This document shows positions 1 to 8,279 of a stretch of DNA of 43,313 nt, piece by piece (within the stretch, counting starts at the first letter, position 1; each line of letters opens with the position of its first letter). The position numbers and the translations under genes are program-made. The notes under the pieces are model-generated. The model had not been told where the DNA came from, ran no database searches, and was given only the letters and a program-made list of their open reading frames with translations. Origin of the DNA: DATKQI01 sp035532755 (GTDB taxonomy: Bacteria; Pseudomonadota; Alphaproteobacteria; Acetobacterales; Acetobacteraceae); NCBI GenBank assembly GCA_035532755.1, contig DATKQI010000310.1, positions 1-43,313 on the forward strand, given 5' to 3'.

Positions 1-1
1 G

Positions 2-1540
2 GTGATCTATGACGAGAATGTCTCGTTCGACCATTATTTCGCGACCTACCCGAAAGCGACGAACCCGCCCGGCGAGCCGGCCTTCACCGCCGCATCCGGC
101 ACGCCCAAGGTGAACAATCTTGTCACCGCCCATCTGCTGACCAGCAATCCGAACTTCACCAACAAGGCGAATGGCAGCGCGGCGGCGGAGCCGTTCCGGC
201 TCGACCGCACGCAGGCCAACACGGCGGACCAGAACCATGCCTATACGCCGGAGCAGCAGGCGTACGACGCCGGCAAGGCCGACCTGTTCCCGAAATACAC
301 CGGCACCGCCACGCCGGGCGGGGTGGGTGCGTTCGGCACCAAAGGCCAGGTGATGGGCTATTTCGACGGCAATACCGTCACCGCGCTGTGGCAGTACGCG
401 CAGCATTTCACGATGAGCGACAACGCCTACACCGACACCTACGGCCCATCCACGCCGGGCGCGCTGGAAGTGGTGTCCGGCCAAACCAACGGCATGCGGA
501 TCGTGGCCACGACCAGGAAGTCGTTCACCCTCCGTGCCATCTCGTACTACATCAAGGACGGCCAGGGCGGGCTGACGATGATGAGCGATGTGGACCCGGC
601 GCATGACGTCTGTTCCAACCCCAAGGACCAGGTGATGATGACGGGGAAGAACATCGGCGACCTGCTCAACGCGGCCAGCATCACCTGGGGCGGCTTCATG
701 GGCGGGTTTGATCTGGGCACCAGGAATGCGAATGGCACTACCGGCTGCCACCGCAGCACCCATTCAGTGGTGGTGGGCAAACGGATCACCGACTACATCC
801 CGCACCACAACTGGTTCCAGTACTATGCCTCCACGGCCAACCCGACCCATGCGCGGCCCGGTTCATCTTCCGCGATAGGCTACAGCTTCGCCCATGACGG
901 CAAGCGCGATCCGGCGAACCACGAATACGGGCTGCGTGACTTCTACAAGGCGGTGAAGGCGGGCAACTTCCCATCGGTCTCGTACATCAAGCTGACGGCC
1001 TACCAGGATGGCCATGCCGGCTATTCCGATCCGCTGGACGAGCAGACAGGGATCGTCAACGTCGTCAATTTCCTGGAGCAGCAGCCGGACTGGAAGAGCA
1101 CTGCGGTGATCATCGCCTGGGACGATTCGGACGGCTGGTACGATCACGCCTTCGCCAAGACCACGAATCCCTCGTTCGATCCGCAGGCCGACCAGCTTGA
1201 CGGCCCCGGCAAATGCGGCGCCGGCACGCCGCTGCCCGGCGTCGCGGGCAAGCCGGTGAACGGGCGTTGCGGCCCCGGCACGCGGCTGCCGTTCCTGGTG
1301 ATCTCGCCCTGGGTGCGTGCGAACGATGTGAGCCACGCGCGAATCTCGCAGGCATCGGTGGTGCGCTTCATCGAGGACAACTGGCTGCACGGCGCGCGCC
1401 TGGGCGGCGGCTCGTTCGACGCCACGGCCGGGTCGATCAACAGCCTGTTCGACTTCGCCTCGGGCGGGCATACGCCGGCATTGTATCTCGATGCGAAGAC
1501 CGGGGAGCCGCTGCAATCGCCGCCTGCGGCGGCTCACTGA
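2..1540 (+). CDS. Phosphoesterase (acid phosphatase/phospholipase C family), 5' partial
   Basis: The gene runs in from the left edge, so its true start and any signal peptide are missing; about 512 residues are visible. The first visible residues, ENVSFDHYFATYP, match the metal-binding N-terminus of the phosphoesterase family PF04185 (AcpA-type acid phosphatases and phospholipases C). Further family-like stretches are the TDTYGPSTPGALEVVSGQTNG region and the later IIAWDDSDGWYDHA, whose acidic and histidine residues fit the active site. Such enzymes hydrolyse phosphate mono- or diesters outside the cytoplasm. The stop codon overlaps the proposed start of the cytochrome c peroxidase gene, so the two are probably co-transcribed. 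Substrate cannot be told from sequence. Confidence 0.85.
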   Translation: MIYDENVSFDHYFATYPKATNPPGEPAFTAASGTPKVNNLVTAHLLTSNPNFTNKANGSAAAEPFRLDRTQANTADQNHAYTPEQQAYDAGKADLFPKYTGTATPGGVGAFGTKGQVMGYFDGNTVTALWQYAQHFTMSDNAYTDTYGPSTPGALEVVSGQTNGMRIVATTRKSFTLRAISYYIKDGQGGLTMMSDVDPAHDVCSNPKDQVMMTGKNIGDLLNAASITWGGFMGGFDLGTRNANGTTGCHRSTHSVVVGKRITDYIPHHNWFQYYASTANPTHARPGSSSAIGYSFAHDGKRDPANHEYGLRDFYKAVKAGNFPSVSYIKLTAYQDGHAGYSDPLDEQTGIVNVVNFLEQQPDWKSTAVIIAWDDSDGWYDHAFAKTTNPSFDPQADQLDGPGKCGAGTPLPGVAGKPVNGRCGPGTRLPFLVISPWVRANDVSHARISQASVVRFIEDNWLHGARLGGGSFDATAGSINSLFDFASGGHTPALYLDAKTGEPLQSPPAAAH

Positions 1541-2919
1541 TCGGCAGGACATGTTTCGCAATCGCCGCCGCACTGCTCGCAGCGGCGGGGGCGGCGCTGG
1601 CAGTTGCCGCGCAAAGCCCGATCCCGCTGCGCGACTGGGTGCGCCACCCGATCGCCAGCGTGGTCCTTGCCCGTGGCGGCAATCCGCATCCGGTGCATCT
1701 GGTCCGCCCGCCGACCGCGCCCCTGTCGGCCATGGCGCGGCTGGGGCGGCGGGTGTTCTTCGATCCGGCGCTGTCGTCCTCCGGACGCCTGTCCTGCGCG
1801 TCCTGCCATAGCCCGCAGCATGCCTATGGGCCGCCGGGTGGCCAGCCCGCGATGTTCGGCGGGCCGGCGCTGACGCGGCAGGGTGTCCGCGCGGTGCCAT
1901 CACTGATGTATCTGGAACGCCAGCCGAACTTCAGCGTCGGGCCGGACAGTGCGGAGAACGAGACGGTCAACCTCGCACAGCTTGCCGCGCGAGGCATGGT
2001 GGCGGCGCGAACGCGGAAGACCGCGCAGGACACGGCGCAGACGGCCGCCAACATGGTGCCGCAGGGCGGGCTGTTCTGGGACGGGCGGGCGGACACGCTG
2101 CAAGGCCAGGCGTTGGTGCCGCTGCTGAATCCGCTGGAAATGGACGGCGGCGGCGTGGCCGTCGTTGCGGCCAAGCTGCGGCACGCATCCTATGCGCCGA
2201 GATTCGTGCAACTGTTCGGCCCCGGCATCTTCCACAGCCCGCGCATGGCGGTTGCCGAGGCGCTGTTCGCGGTAGCGCGCTACGAGTTCGAGGATCCGAG
2301 CTTCCATCCCTATACCAGCAAGTATGATTTCTGGCTGGAGGGCAGGGCGCGGCTGAGCCGGGCCGAGTTGCGGGGCTATCTGCTGTTCAACGATCCGCGC
2401 AAGGCCGATTGCGCCGGCTGCCATCTGGACCGGCCCACAACCGACCATCTGCCGCCGCTGTTCACCGACCACCAGTTCGAGGCGCTGGGTGTGCCGCGCA
2501 ACGGCGCGCTCGCCGCCAATCGCGATCCGGCCTATTTCGACCTGGGCATCTGCGGGCCGCTGCGCACCGACATGGCGGCGCAGACGCAGTATTGCGGCAT
2601 GTTCCTCACGCCGACGCTGCGCAATGTCGCGACGCGGCATGTGTTCTTCCACAACGGCATCTACCATTCCCTGCGGCAGGTGCTCGATTTCTATGATTTC
2701 CGCGATACCGAATCGCAAAAGATCTACCCGCGGGGCCCGGGCGGGAAGGTGGAGAAGTTCAACGACATTCCGCCGCAATACCGCGGCAATGTCGATGTGA
2801 CCGATCCGCCCTTCGACCGCAAACCGGGCGAAAAGCCGGCGATGAGCGCGCGGGATGAGCGTGACATCATCGCCTTTCTCAAGACCCTGACCGATGGATA
2901 TCGCCCGGCGGGGCGGTAG
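1537..2919 (+). CDS. Di-haem cytochrome c peroxidase / MauG family protein
   Basis: The protein has two CxxCH haem-binding motifs, CASCH near residue 87 and CAGCH near residue 292, the layout of bacterial di-haem cytochrome c peroxidases and MauG. A typical hydrophobic signal segment (FAIAAALLAAAGAALAVAA) sits at the N-terminus, so the protein is periplasmic. There is no ATG, GTG or TTG in frame between the upstream coding region and this signal peptide. The most economical start is CTG at 1537, which overlaps the upstream TGA (CTGA). An ATG at 1551 lies in another frame and would need a frameshift. It may reduce peroxide or oxidise a protein or small substrate; pairing with a phosphoesterase does not settle this. 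Family call is firm, start is uncertain. Confidence 0.85.
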   Translation: MIGRTCFAIAAALLAAAGAALAVAAQSPIPLRDWVRHPIASVVLARGGNPHPVHLVRPPTAPLSAMARLGRRVFFDPALSSSGRLSCASCHSPQHAYGPPGGQPAMFGGPALTRQGVRAVPSLMYLERQPNFSVGPDSAENETVNLAQLAARGMVAARTRKTAQDTAQTAANMVPQGGLFWDGRADTLQGQALVPLLNPLEMDGGGVAVVAAKLRHASYAPRFVQLFGPGIFHSPRMAVAEALFAVARYEFEDPSFHPYTSKYDFWLEGRARLSRAELRGYLLFNDPRKADCAGCHLDRPTTDHLPPLFTDHQFEALGVPRNGALAANRDPAYFDLGICGPLRTDMAAQTQYCGMFLTPTLRNVATRHVFFHNGIYHSLRQVLDFYDFRDTESQKIYPRGPGGKVEKFNDIPPQYRGNVDVTDPPFDRKPGEKPAMSARDERDIIAFLKTLTDGYRPAGR

Positions 2920-2939
2920 CGGAATCGCCGAATCGCCCG

Positions 2940-3419
2940 TCAGCCGTCGGCGCGCGGAACCCATGGGATCGAGGCGACCTCGATGCCCTCGTCGGCGAGG
3001 GCTTCGGCTTCCATCGGGGTCGTCTCGCCGTAGATGCCGCGCGGATCGGCTTCGCCGCGATGGATCTTCCGCGCCTCGTCCGCGAAGCCGGGGCCGACAT
3101 AGTCGCAGTTTTTCTCGATCTCGGCGCGCATCCGCTGGAGCTGGGCGCGGACCTGATCGGGCAGTTGTGCTGCGGAGATCGCGACCGGCGCGGCGGCCGG
3201 GGCGGGCGTCGTGACGGGCGCTGGCGCGGGAACCGGCGGCGGCGTACGCGCGCCGGTCCTGGCGACGGTGGGGGCCATCAGCGCACGGGCTACCTGCGCA
3301 TCGCCGCAGACGGGGCATTCCAGCAGGCCGCGCTTCGCCTGCCGGTCGAAGGACGCGCTGTCCTTGAACCAGCCGTCGAACTCGTGCCCCCCGCTGCAAC
3401 GCACCGCGTAGTGAATCAT
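2940..3419 (-). CDS. DUF1178 family protein
   Basis: A 159-residue protein starting MIHYAVRCSGGHEFDGWF, with a CPVCG pair near residue 35. Together with Cys8 and His12 this looks like a zinc ribbon, as in the DUF1178 family widespread in alphaproteobacteria. The middle is rich in Ala and Pro and the C-terminal part is probably helical. I chose the ATG at 3419 because GAGGG lies just upstream and the family starts at MI.Y; an in-frame ATG at 3434 is possible. The function of the family is not known. It sits upstream of grxC-like and lipoprotein genes on the same strand, with gaps too large to prove an operon. Confidence 0.85.
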   Translation of the reverse strand: MIHYAVRCSGGHEFDGWFKDSASFDRQAKRGLLECPVCGDAQVARALMAPTVARTGARTPPPVPAPAPVTTPAPAAAPVAISAAQLPDQVRAQLQRMRAEIEKNCDYVGPGFADEARKIHRGEADPRGIYGETTPMEAEALADEGIEVASIPWVPRADG

Positions 3420-3505
3420 GCCCTCACCTGCCATGCTCCTTCATCCAGGAGATAGCGGCTTTGGCAGTGTCGGCAAGGGATTGCCAGCGATGTATGGCGG
3501 AAATG

Positions 3506-3781
3506 TTACGCCTGTTGCCGGTCTGCCACGTTCAGCAGCGAATCGAGTGCGCCCTGCGCGTTCAGCGCCATCAGATCGTCGCAACCGCCGATATGCTGCC
3601 CACCGATGAAGATCTGCGGCACGGTGGTACGGCCGCCGGACCGTTCCCGCGCCTCGGCCCTTGCGGCGGAACCGTGCGGTGCGTCGATCTCCCGATACGC
3701 CGCGCCTTTCTTCGCCAGCAGGTTCACCGCCCGCATGCAGTACGGGCAGAAGGGCTGGGTGTAGATCTCGACATCGGGCAT
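3506..3781 (-). CDS. grxC: Glutaredoxin 3
   Basis: A 91-residue glutaredoxin with the dithiol active site CPYC at residues 12-15, the cis-proline TVPQIFI segment and the GGCDDL motif that binds glutathione. It reduces protein disulfides and mixed glutathione disulfides in the cytoplasm. The start at 3781 is preceded by AGGAGA at good spacing; longer in-frame extensions upstream lack family similarity. It lies upstream of the DUF1178 gene on the same strand, an order often seen in alphaproteobacteria (known family context). Confidence 0.93.
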   Translation of the reverse strand: MPDVEIYTQPFCPYCMRAVNLLAKKGAAYREIDAPHGSAARAEARERSGGRTTVPQIFIGGQHIGGCDDLMALNAQGALDSLLNVADRQQA

Positions 3782-3840
3782 GGTCTTCTCCTGGCCCGCA
3801 CAGGTTTGTGCCTTCGGGGCGGAAGGCAAGAGGTGGCCTG

Positions 3841-4095
3841 CTAGTTTCCGTTTGTCCAGACCGGGCCGCCCAGGTCCAGCGTCTGCGGCGTCGTGCTCGC
3901 AGCCGTGATCGCCCCGGCGCCGCCGCCGATCACCCCGCCGACGAGCACGCCCACCGGCCCGCCGACCAGCCCGATTCCCGCGCCGGTAGCCGCACCGCTG
4001 GCCGCGCCGCCTTGCACGCGGCCGGGCTCGGTCGCGCCGCAGCCGGCCAAGGCGATGGTTGCCAGCAGGAACGCTGCCGAACGAAATCTGGTCAT
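3841..4095 (-). CDS. Glycine-zipper lipoprotein
   Basis: An 84-residue protein that begins MTRFRSAAFLLATIALAGC, a lipoprotein signal peptide with lipobox LAGC. After the lipidated cysteine comes a glycine-zipper stretch (GGAASGAATGAGIGLVGGPVG and on) of the kind found in outer-membrane 17-kDa-antigen-like and YmgG-like proteins. AGGAGG lies 6 bases before the ATG at 4095, which fixes the start; the open frame continues upstream without support. It is probably a small outer-membrane or periplasmic lipoprotein; no specific role can be given. Confidence 0.8.
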   Translation of the reverse strand: MTRFRSAAFLLATIALAGCGATEPGRVQGGAASGAATGAGIGLVGGPVGVLVGGVIGGGAGAITAASTTPQTLDLGGPVWTNGN

Positions 4096-4253
4096 TATCG
4101 CCTCCTGCTCATGCCAGAAATGAACAAGAACGCGCTTTTGTCGCGATCGGCAAGCAAAACCGGATGAGACGGCAATGCGCGCCACGGTTAGTCTGGCTTT
4201 CGACGTGGCCGGTCCGGTATAACCGGCCTGCAACGAACCGGGGGAGAACGCGC

Positions 4254-4706
4254 ATGCCGCCATCGCTCAACCTGCCGAGGACGCCGGGCTGGATGGACGA
4301 ATTCCGCGCCTTCATCCTGCGCGGCAACGTGGTCGATCTGGCAGTTGGCGTCGTGATCGGCGTTGCCTTCACCGCCATCGTGACCAGCCTGGTGAAGGAC
4401 CTGATCAATCCGCTGATCGGGCTGGTCGTGGGCGGGGTGGATTTCTCCAACGTCTTCGTCACGCTCAAGGGCGCGCACGAGCCAACGCTCGCCGCCGCGC
4501 AGAAGGCCGGCGCGGTGACGCTGAACGTCGGGGTGTTCATCAACGCCGTGATCAATTTCGTGATCGTGGCGTTCGCGATCTTCTGGCTGGTGAGGCTGAT
4601 CTCGAAACTCTACAAGCAGCCTGCCGCGGCCCCGCCGCCACCCCCGCGCTCGGAGGTGCTGCTGGAGGAGATCCGGGACCTGCTGAAAAGCCGCGCCTCA
4701 GGCTGA
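4254..4706 (+). CDS. mscL: Large-conductance mechanosensitive channel MscL
   Basis: A 150-residue inner-membrane protein with the MscL signature: N-terminal amphipathic helix (MDEFRAFILRGNVVDLAVGVVIGVAF, shown in pieces here as MDEFRAFI and GNVVDLAVGVVIG), first pore helix, a periplasmic loop and a second transmembrane helix (FVIVAFAIFWLVRLI), then a cytoplasmic tail ending in an acidic helix (EVLLEEIRDLL). It opens under membrane tension to release solutes after osmotic downshock. GGGGAG precedes the ATG. The 5' leader holds a small inverted repeat at 4207-4228. The 3' end overlaps the cmk gene tail to tail by 9 bases. Confidence 0.95.
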   Translation: MPPSLNLPRTPGWMDEFRAFILRGNVVDLAVGVVIGVAFTAIVTSLVKDLINPLIGLVVGGVDFSNVFVTLKGAHEPTLAAAQKAGAVTLNVGVFINAVINFVIVAFAIFWLVRLISKLYKQPAAAPPPPPRSEVLLEEIRDLLKSRASG

Positions 4707-5327
4707 GATCAGGCGGCGCACCGTTTCCATCGCGAGGCCGAACGCCTCGTCCGGCGTGAGAGCGGTGGTGTCGAGACCGATGGCATCCGGCGCCGGGCGA
4801 AGCGGGGCGGCGGTGCGGGCCAGATCCGCGGCATCGCGCGCCTTGAGATCGGCCTCCACGGCTTCCAGGCTGGTGGCATCGCCGCGTGCCTGCATCTCCC
4901 GCCAGCGGCGGCGGGCACGGGCGGGCAGGCTCGCGGTCACGAACAGCTTCACCGGGGCATCGGGGAAGATCACGGTGCCGATGTCCCGTCCGTCCAGCAC
5001 CGCACCGGTTGCGGTTGCGAAGCGGCGCTGGAAATCGAGCAGGGCGGCGCGCACGCCGGGCACCGAAGCCACCTGGCTCGCGGCGCGGTCCGCGTCCGGC
5101 CCGCGCAGGTCCGGCCGGTCGAGGTCGGCAGGATCGAGGGCGCGGGCGGCGGCTTCGGCCACGGAAGGGTCCGCCGGATCGCCGCCGGCATCCAGCACGC
5201 GGCGGCCGACCGCACGGTAGAGCTTGCCGGTGTCGAGATAAGGCAGGCCGAGCGCATCGGCGAGGCGGCGGGCGAGCGTGCCTTTCCCGGCGGCGGCCGG
5301 GCCGTCGATGGCGATGACGAGCTTCAT
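4698..5327 (-). CDS. cmk: Cytidylate kinase
   Basis: A 209-residue (d)CMP kinase. The N-terminal P-loop IDGPAAAGKGTLA, the YLDTGKLYRAVG segment and the later LDGRDIGTVIFPDAPVK and RRWREMQARGD stretches are characteristic. It phosphorylates CMP and dCMP with ATP in pyrimidine nucleotide synthesis. The ATG overlaps the aroA stop (ATGA, 5324-5327), so the pair is translationally coupled, a conserved arrangement in proteobacteria. In many alphaproteobacteria rpsA follows cmk; here mscL comes next in the opposite direction, so the usual neighbourhood is broken. Confidence 0.95.
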   Translation of the reverse strand: MKLVIAIDGPAAAGKGTLARRLADALGLPYLDTGKLYRAVGRRVLDAGGDPADPSVAEAAARALDPADLDRPDLRGPDADRAASQVASVPGVRAALLDFQRRFATATGAVLDGRDIGTVIFPDAPVKLFVTASLPARARRRWREMQARGDATSLEAVEADLKARDAADLARTAAPLRPAPDAIGLDTTALTPDEAFGLAMETVRRLISA

Positions 5328-6679
5328 GCCGCTTCCAGCATGGCCCCGGTGCTGCGCATCAGTGCCGCGAAGCCGGGAAAGCTGGTTTCGATGAAAGCGG
5401 TGTCGTCCACCCGCACCGAGGCAGAAGCGGACAGGCCGAGCACCAGCCCGCTCATCGCCAGCCGGTGGTCCATGTGGGTTTCCACCAGCCCGCCGCCTGC
5501 CGGCGGCCGGCCGGTGCCGTGCACGATAAGGTCATCGCCGTCGATCTCCACCCGCACGCCATTGGCGGCGAGCAGGGCGGCGGTGGCGGCGAGCCGGTCG
5601 CTTTCCTTCACCCGCAATTCGGCAAGGCCCCGCATCCGCGTGACACCCTGCGCGGAGGCCGCGGCGACGGCCAGGATCGGGTATTCGTCGATCATGCTCG
5701 GCGCGCGGCCGGGCGGGATGTCGGCGCCGCGCAGGGGGCCGTGGCGGGCGGTGACGTCGCCCACGGGTTCGCCGCCTTCGGTGCGCGGATTCACGATCGC
5801 GAGATCGGCGCCCATCTCGCGCAGGCAGTCGAGCAGGCCCGTGCGCAGCGGGTTCAGCCCGACGCCGGTGATGGTGATCGCCGAGTCTGCCACCAGCAGC
5901 GCCGCGACCAGCGGGAAGGCGGCGGAGGACGGATCGCCCGGCACCAGGATGTCGGCTGCGCGCAGTTCCGGCTGGCCGGCGAGGGTGACGATGCGGCCTT
6001 CGCCTGCCGCCTCCACCGTCAGCGTTGCGCCGAAATGGCGCAGCATGTTCTCGCTGTGGTCACGCGTGGCCGCCGGTTCCTCGATGCGGGTGAGGCCCGG
6101 CGCGTTCAGCCCGGCGAGCAGCAGGGCCGATTTCACCTGGGCGGAGGCTACCGGCACGCGGTACTCCAGCGGCAGCGCCTCCCGCGCGCCTTCCACCGCC
6201 AGCGGCAGCCGGCCGCCCTCGCGCGCGGTGAAGCGGGCGCCGCAGGCGGCGAGCGGATCGGTGACGCGGCGCATCGGCCGCCGGCGGAGGGAGGCATCCC
6301 CGGTCATCACCGCGAAGATCGGGTGGCTTGCCAGGATGCCGCACAGCAGCCGCGCGGCGGTGCCGGAGTTGCCCATGTCCAGCACGTCCGCCGGTTCGAT
6401 CAGGCCGCCGATGCCGCGCCCGGCGACGCGCCAGGCATCAGGGCCGTCCTGGATCACTTCCGCCCCCAGTGCGCGCATGGCCGCGGCGGTGCGCAGCACG
6501 TCCTCGCCGTCCAGCAGGCCGCTGATGCGCGTTTCGCCCACCGCCAGCGCGCCGAACATCAGCGCCCGGTGGCTGATCGACTTGTCGCCGGGCACGCGGA
6601 TCGTGCCCGACAATGGCCGGCTGCCGGGGTGCGCAAGAAGGGGGCGGGCGGCAGGCGGGCGGGGTTCGGGTGCTGTCAT
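5324..6679 (-). CDS. aroA: 3-phosphoshikimate 1-carboxyvinyltransferase (EPSP synthase)
   Basis: A 451-residue enzyme of the shikimate pathway, which joins phosphoenolpyruvate to shikimate 3-phosphate. Visible motifs are VPGDKSISHRALM, MGNSGTAARLL, SAQVKSALLLAG, TRDHSENML and SMIDEYPILAVAAA. GDKS, SAQxK and RxHxE are markers of class II EPSP synthases, the group known for low glyphosate sensitivity. The fourth marker, NxTR, reads NPLR here. The ATG at 6679 starts MTAPEPRPPAARPLLAHPG with a proline-rich lead before the conserved domain. It is upstream of and coupled to cmk and divergent from the TIGR02300 gene. Confidence 0.95.
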   Translation of the reverse strand: MTAPEPRPPAARPLLAHPGSRPLSGTIRVPGDKSISHRALMFGALAVGETRISGLLDGEDVLRTAAAMRALGAEVIQDGPDAWRVAGRGIGGLIEPADVLDMGNSGTAARLLCGILASHPIFAVMTGDASLRRRPMRRVTDPLAACGARFTAREGGRLPLAVEGAREALPLEYRVPVASAQVKSALLLAGLNAPGLTRIEEPAATRDHSENMLRHFGATLTVEAAGEGRIVTLAGQPELRAADILVPGDPSSAAFPLVAALLVADSAITITGVGLNPLRTGLLDCLREMGADLAIVNPRTEGGEPVGDVTARHGPLRGADIPPGRAPSMIDEYPILAVAAASAQGVTRMRGLAELRVKESDRLAATAALLAANGVRVEIDGDDLIVHGTGRPPAGGGLVETHMDHRLAMSGLVLGLSASASVRVDDTAFIETSFPGFAALMRSTGAMLEAA

Positions 6680-6789
6680 GCTCGGTCTCGTGATCCGGTG
6701 CGGCGCTTAGCATGGGAGGTGCGTGTTTGACAGCGGGCTCCGGCGGTGGCATGGCCGCGCCCGCTCTGCTCTGTCTGACGGGGATTCCA

Positions 6790-7131
6790 ATGGTCAAGCC
6801 CGAACTCGGCACCAAGCGTATGTGCGTCTCCTGCGGTGCGCGTTTCTACGACCTGGGCAAGACCCCGGCCGTGTGCCCGAAATGCGCCACCGAACAGCCG
6901 CCCGAGCAGCCGCGCCTGAAGCGCGCGCAGGGCAACCTCGCCGAGGAGAAGCGTGTGAAGAAGCCGGCCCCGGTGCCGGGGCTGGAAGATGCGGATGTCG
7001 AGGTGGCCGGCGCCGACGACGAGGCAGCCGAGGACGACGTGCTGGAAGATGCCGCCGACCTGGAAGACGATGCCGACGCGATCGATGGCGAGATCGAGGT
7101 GGCGCCCGATACCGAAGAGCGGGACCGCTAA
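6790..7131 (+). CDS. TIGR02300 family protein (zinc ribbon plus acidic tail)
   Basis: A 113-residue protein. The N-terminus MVKPELGTKRMCVSCGARFYDLGK carries the FYDL signature, and two CxxC pairs (CVSC and CPKC) form a zinc ribbon. The second half is very acidic (many Asp and Glu), as is usual for this alphaproteobacterial family. The function is unknown. The start at 6790 matches the family N-terminus; upstream in-frame codons do not. Its place divergent from aroA-cmk is the conserved alphaproteobacterial arrangement, which supports the taxonomic assignment. Confidence 0.9.
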   Translation: MVKPELGTKRMCVSCGARFYDLGKTPAVCPKCATEQPPEQPRLKRAQGNLAEEKRVKKPAPVPGLEDADVEVAGADDEAAEDDVLEDAADLEDDADAIDGEIEVAPDTEERDR

Positions 7132-7137
7132 AAGAGG

Positions 7138-7452
7138 TCAGCCGGTGTGGCCAAAGGCGCGGCCGTGGCCCGTGGGGCAGGAACACGGGCCGCCGATCGG
7201 GGTCGGCCGGTCGGTCTGGCACATGTACGGCCCGGCATAGCAGGCCTGGCCGGCGGGTGCGTAAACCGGCGGCGGCGGGTAATAGGCTGATGGTGGATAG
7301 TACGCTGGCGGCCCCGCATAAAGCGGAACGTTGAACCCCAGGAAAACGCCGCCCCCACGCCACCAGGCCCGCGCCGGTGCAGGCGGCAGCAACGCCGCCG
7401 CGATTCCTGCCGCCGCCAGCACGGCCCGCAGGCCGGACGCCTTCGTCGTCAT
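7138..7452 (-). CDS. Small secreted proline/tyrosine-rich protein
   Basis: A 104-residue protein with a Sec signal peptide (hydrophobic stretch VLAAAGIAAALL, likely cleavage after APARA), then a mature part rich in Pro, Tyr and Gly (PPAYYPPSAYYPPPPVY) and a C-terminal segment with four cysteines. GGGAGG precedes the ATG at 7452. That ATG overlaps the stop of the upstream hydrolase gene (ATGA, 7449-7452), so the two are coupled. It resembles the many short YXPP-type envelope proteins of alphaproteobacteria; no function is assigned. Its stop lies just beyond the TIGR02300 gene, converging. Confidence 0.75.
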   Translation of the reverse strand: MTTKASGLRAVLAAAGIAAALLPPAPARAWWRGGGVFLGFNVPLYAGPPAYYPPSAYYPPPPVYAPAGQACYAGPYMCQTDRPTPIGGPCSCPTGHGRAFGHTG

Positions 7453-8162
7453 CTCGCACCTCCCGCCGGCCGTTCCAGCCATTCGCTCAACAGATTGGTG
7501 ACCCGGGCGGGCTCTTCCAGGGGCGGCAGATGGCCGCAGCCGGCGATGATCTGGAGCTGTGCGCCGGGGATGCCGGCGGCCATCTCGGCGGCATGGTCCG
7601 GCGGGGTCAACGCATCGTCGCTGCCGACGGCAATCAGCGTGGGCACGGCGATGCCGGGCAGGTCCGGCCGGCTGTCCGGGCGGCCGAGGATCGCCGACTG
7701 TTGGCGCAGGAAGCCTGCCTGACCCACCGCGCCTGCCATCGCCATGACCATGCCGGCCAGATCGGCGTTGGCGAGGTTCGCCGGATGCAGCAGGCGCGGC
7801 AGCAGCCTGGGCGTCACCCCGCGGAAGCGGCCGCGGCGGGCGAGGTCCATCAGCCCGCGCCGCTGCCGCGCCTGATCGGGCGTGTCCGGCCGGGCGGAGG
7901 TGTCGAACAGCGCGAGCCGGCTGACCCGATCGGGCACTGCCCGCAGCAGCGCAAATGCCACGTAGCCGCCCATCGACAGCCCGGCGACCGAGAACCGGTC
8001 CGGTAGGCCCGCCAGCGCGCGGGCGGCCATTGCCTCCACCGTATCGTCCTGCGTGACATCCGCTACCACGCACGCCGCGCGGCCGGCGAGGCCCTCGATC
8101 TGTTGGCGCCACAATCGCGCATCGCACAGCAGGCCAGGGAGCAGCAGCAGGGTTTCGATCAT
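7449..8162 (-). CDS. Alpha/beta hydrolase
   Basis: A 237-residue alpha/beta hydrolase. The N-terminal LLLLPGLLCDARLW is the oxyanion-hole strand region, GLSMGGY is the nucleophile elbow (GxSxG), DD in VGSDDALTPPD is the acid region, and GCGHLPPLEEP holds the catalytic histidine. It may be an esterase or a C-C or lactone hydrolase; the substrate is not evident. The gene starts at 8162 and is divergent from the nicotinate-type operon at 8280. The 117-bp gap holds a MarR-type operator, so shared control is possible though not shown. Coupled downstream to the small secreted protein gene. Confidence 0.85.
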   Translation of the reverse strand: MIETLLLLPGLLCDARLWRQQIEGLAGRAACVVADVTQDDTVEAMAARALAGLPDRFSVAGLSMGGYVAFALLRAVPDRVSRLALFDTSARPDTPDQARQRRGLMDLARRGRFRGVTPRLLPRLLHPANLANADLAGMVMAMAGAVGQAGFLRQQSAILGRPDSRPDLPGIAVPTLIAVGSDDALTPPDHAAEMAAGIPGAQLQIIAGCGHLPPLEEPARVTNLLSEWLERPAGGAR

Positions 8163-8194
8163 GCGGGGAAGATCACACCAGATCGCGAAGCCGG

Positions 8195-8240
8195 TTGACA
8201 GGGGTGGGGGCGTGGCCTGATCGTAAGCATACGAATGATC
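8195..8240 (+). promoter_or_regulatory. Promoter and predicted MarR operator for the 8280-14767 operon
   Basis: A TTGACA box at 8195-8200 is followed after 18 bases by GATCGT at 8219-8224, a weak -10 hexamer. A 22-bp imperfect palindrome spans 8219-8240, starting exactly at that -10 box and ending CATACGAATGATC. The same element (19 of 22 identical) lies at 20293-20314 in the marR promoter, placed in the same way against its -10 box. This is where a repressor would block RNA polymerase. The -35 and palindrome are seen in the sequence; binding by the window's MarR protein is inferred. Confidence 0.7.
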
Positions 8241-8279
8241 TGGCTGGCAAGTTGGATACGTCCAAAGGGAGTGCTGCGC

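Noticed and set aside
4207..4228. Inverted repeat in the mscL leader as a riboswitch or operator
   Set aside because: The arms are only 7 bases and G+C-rich, as expected by chance in this DNA; no known riboswitch elements are visible.
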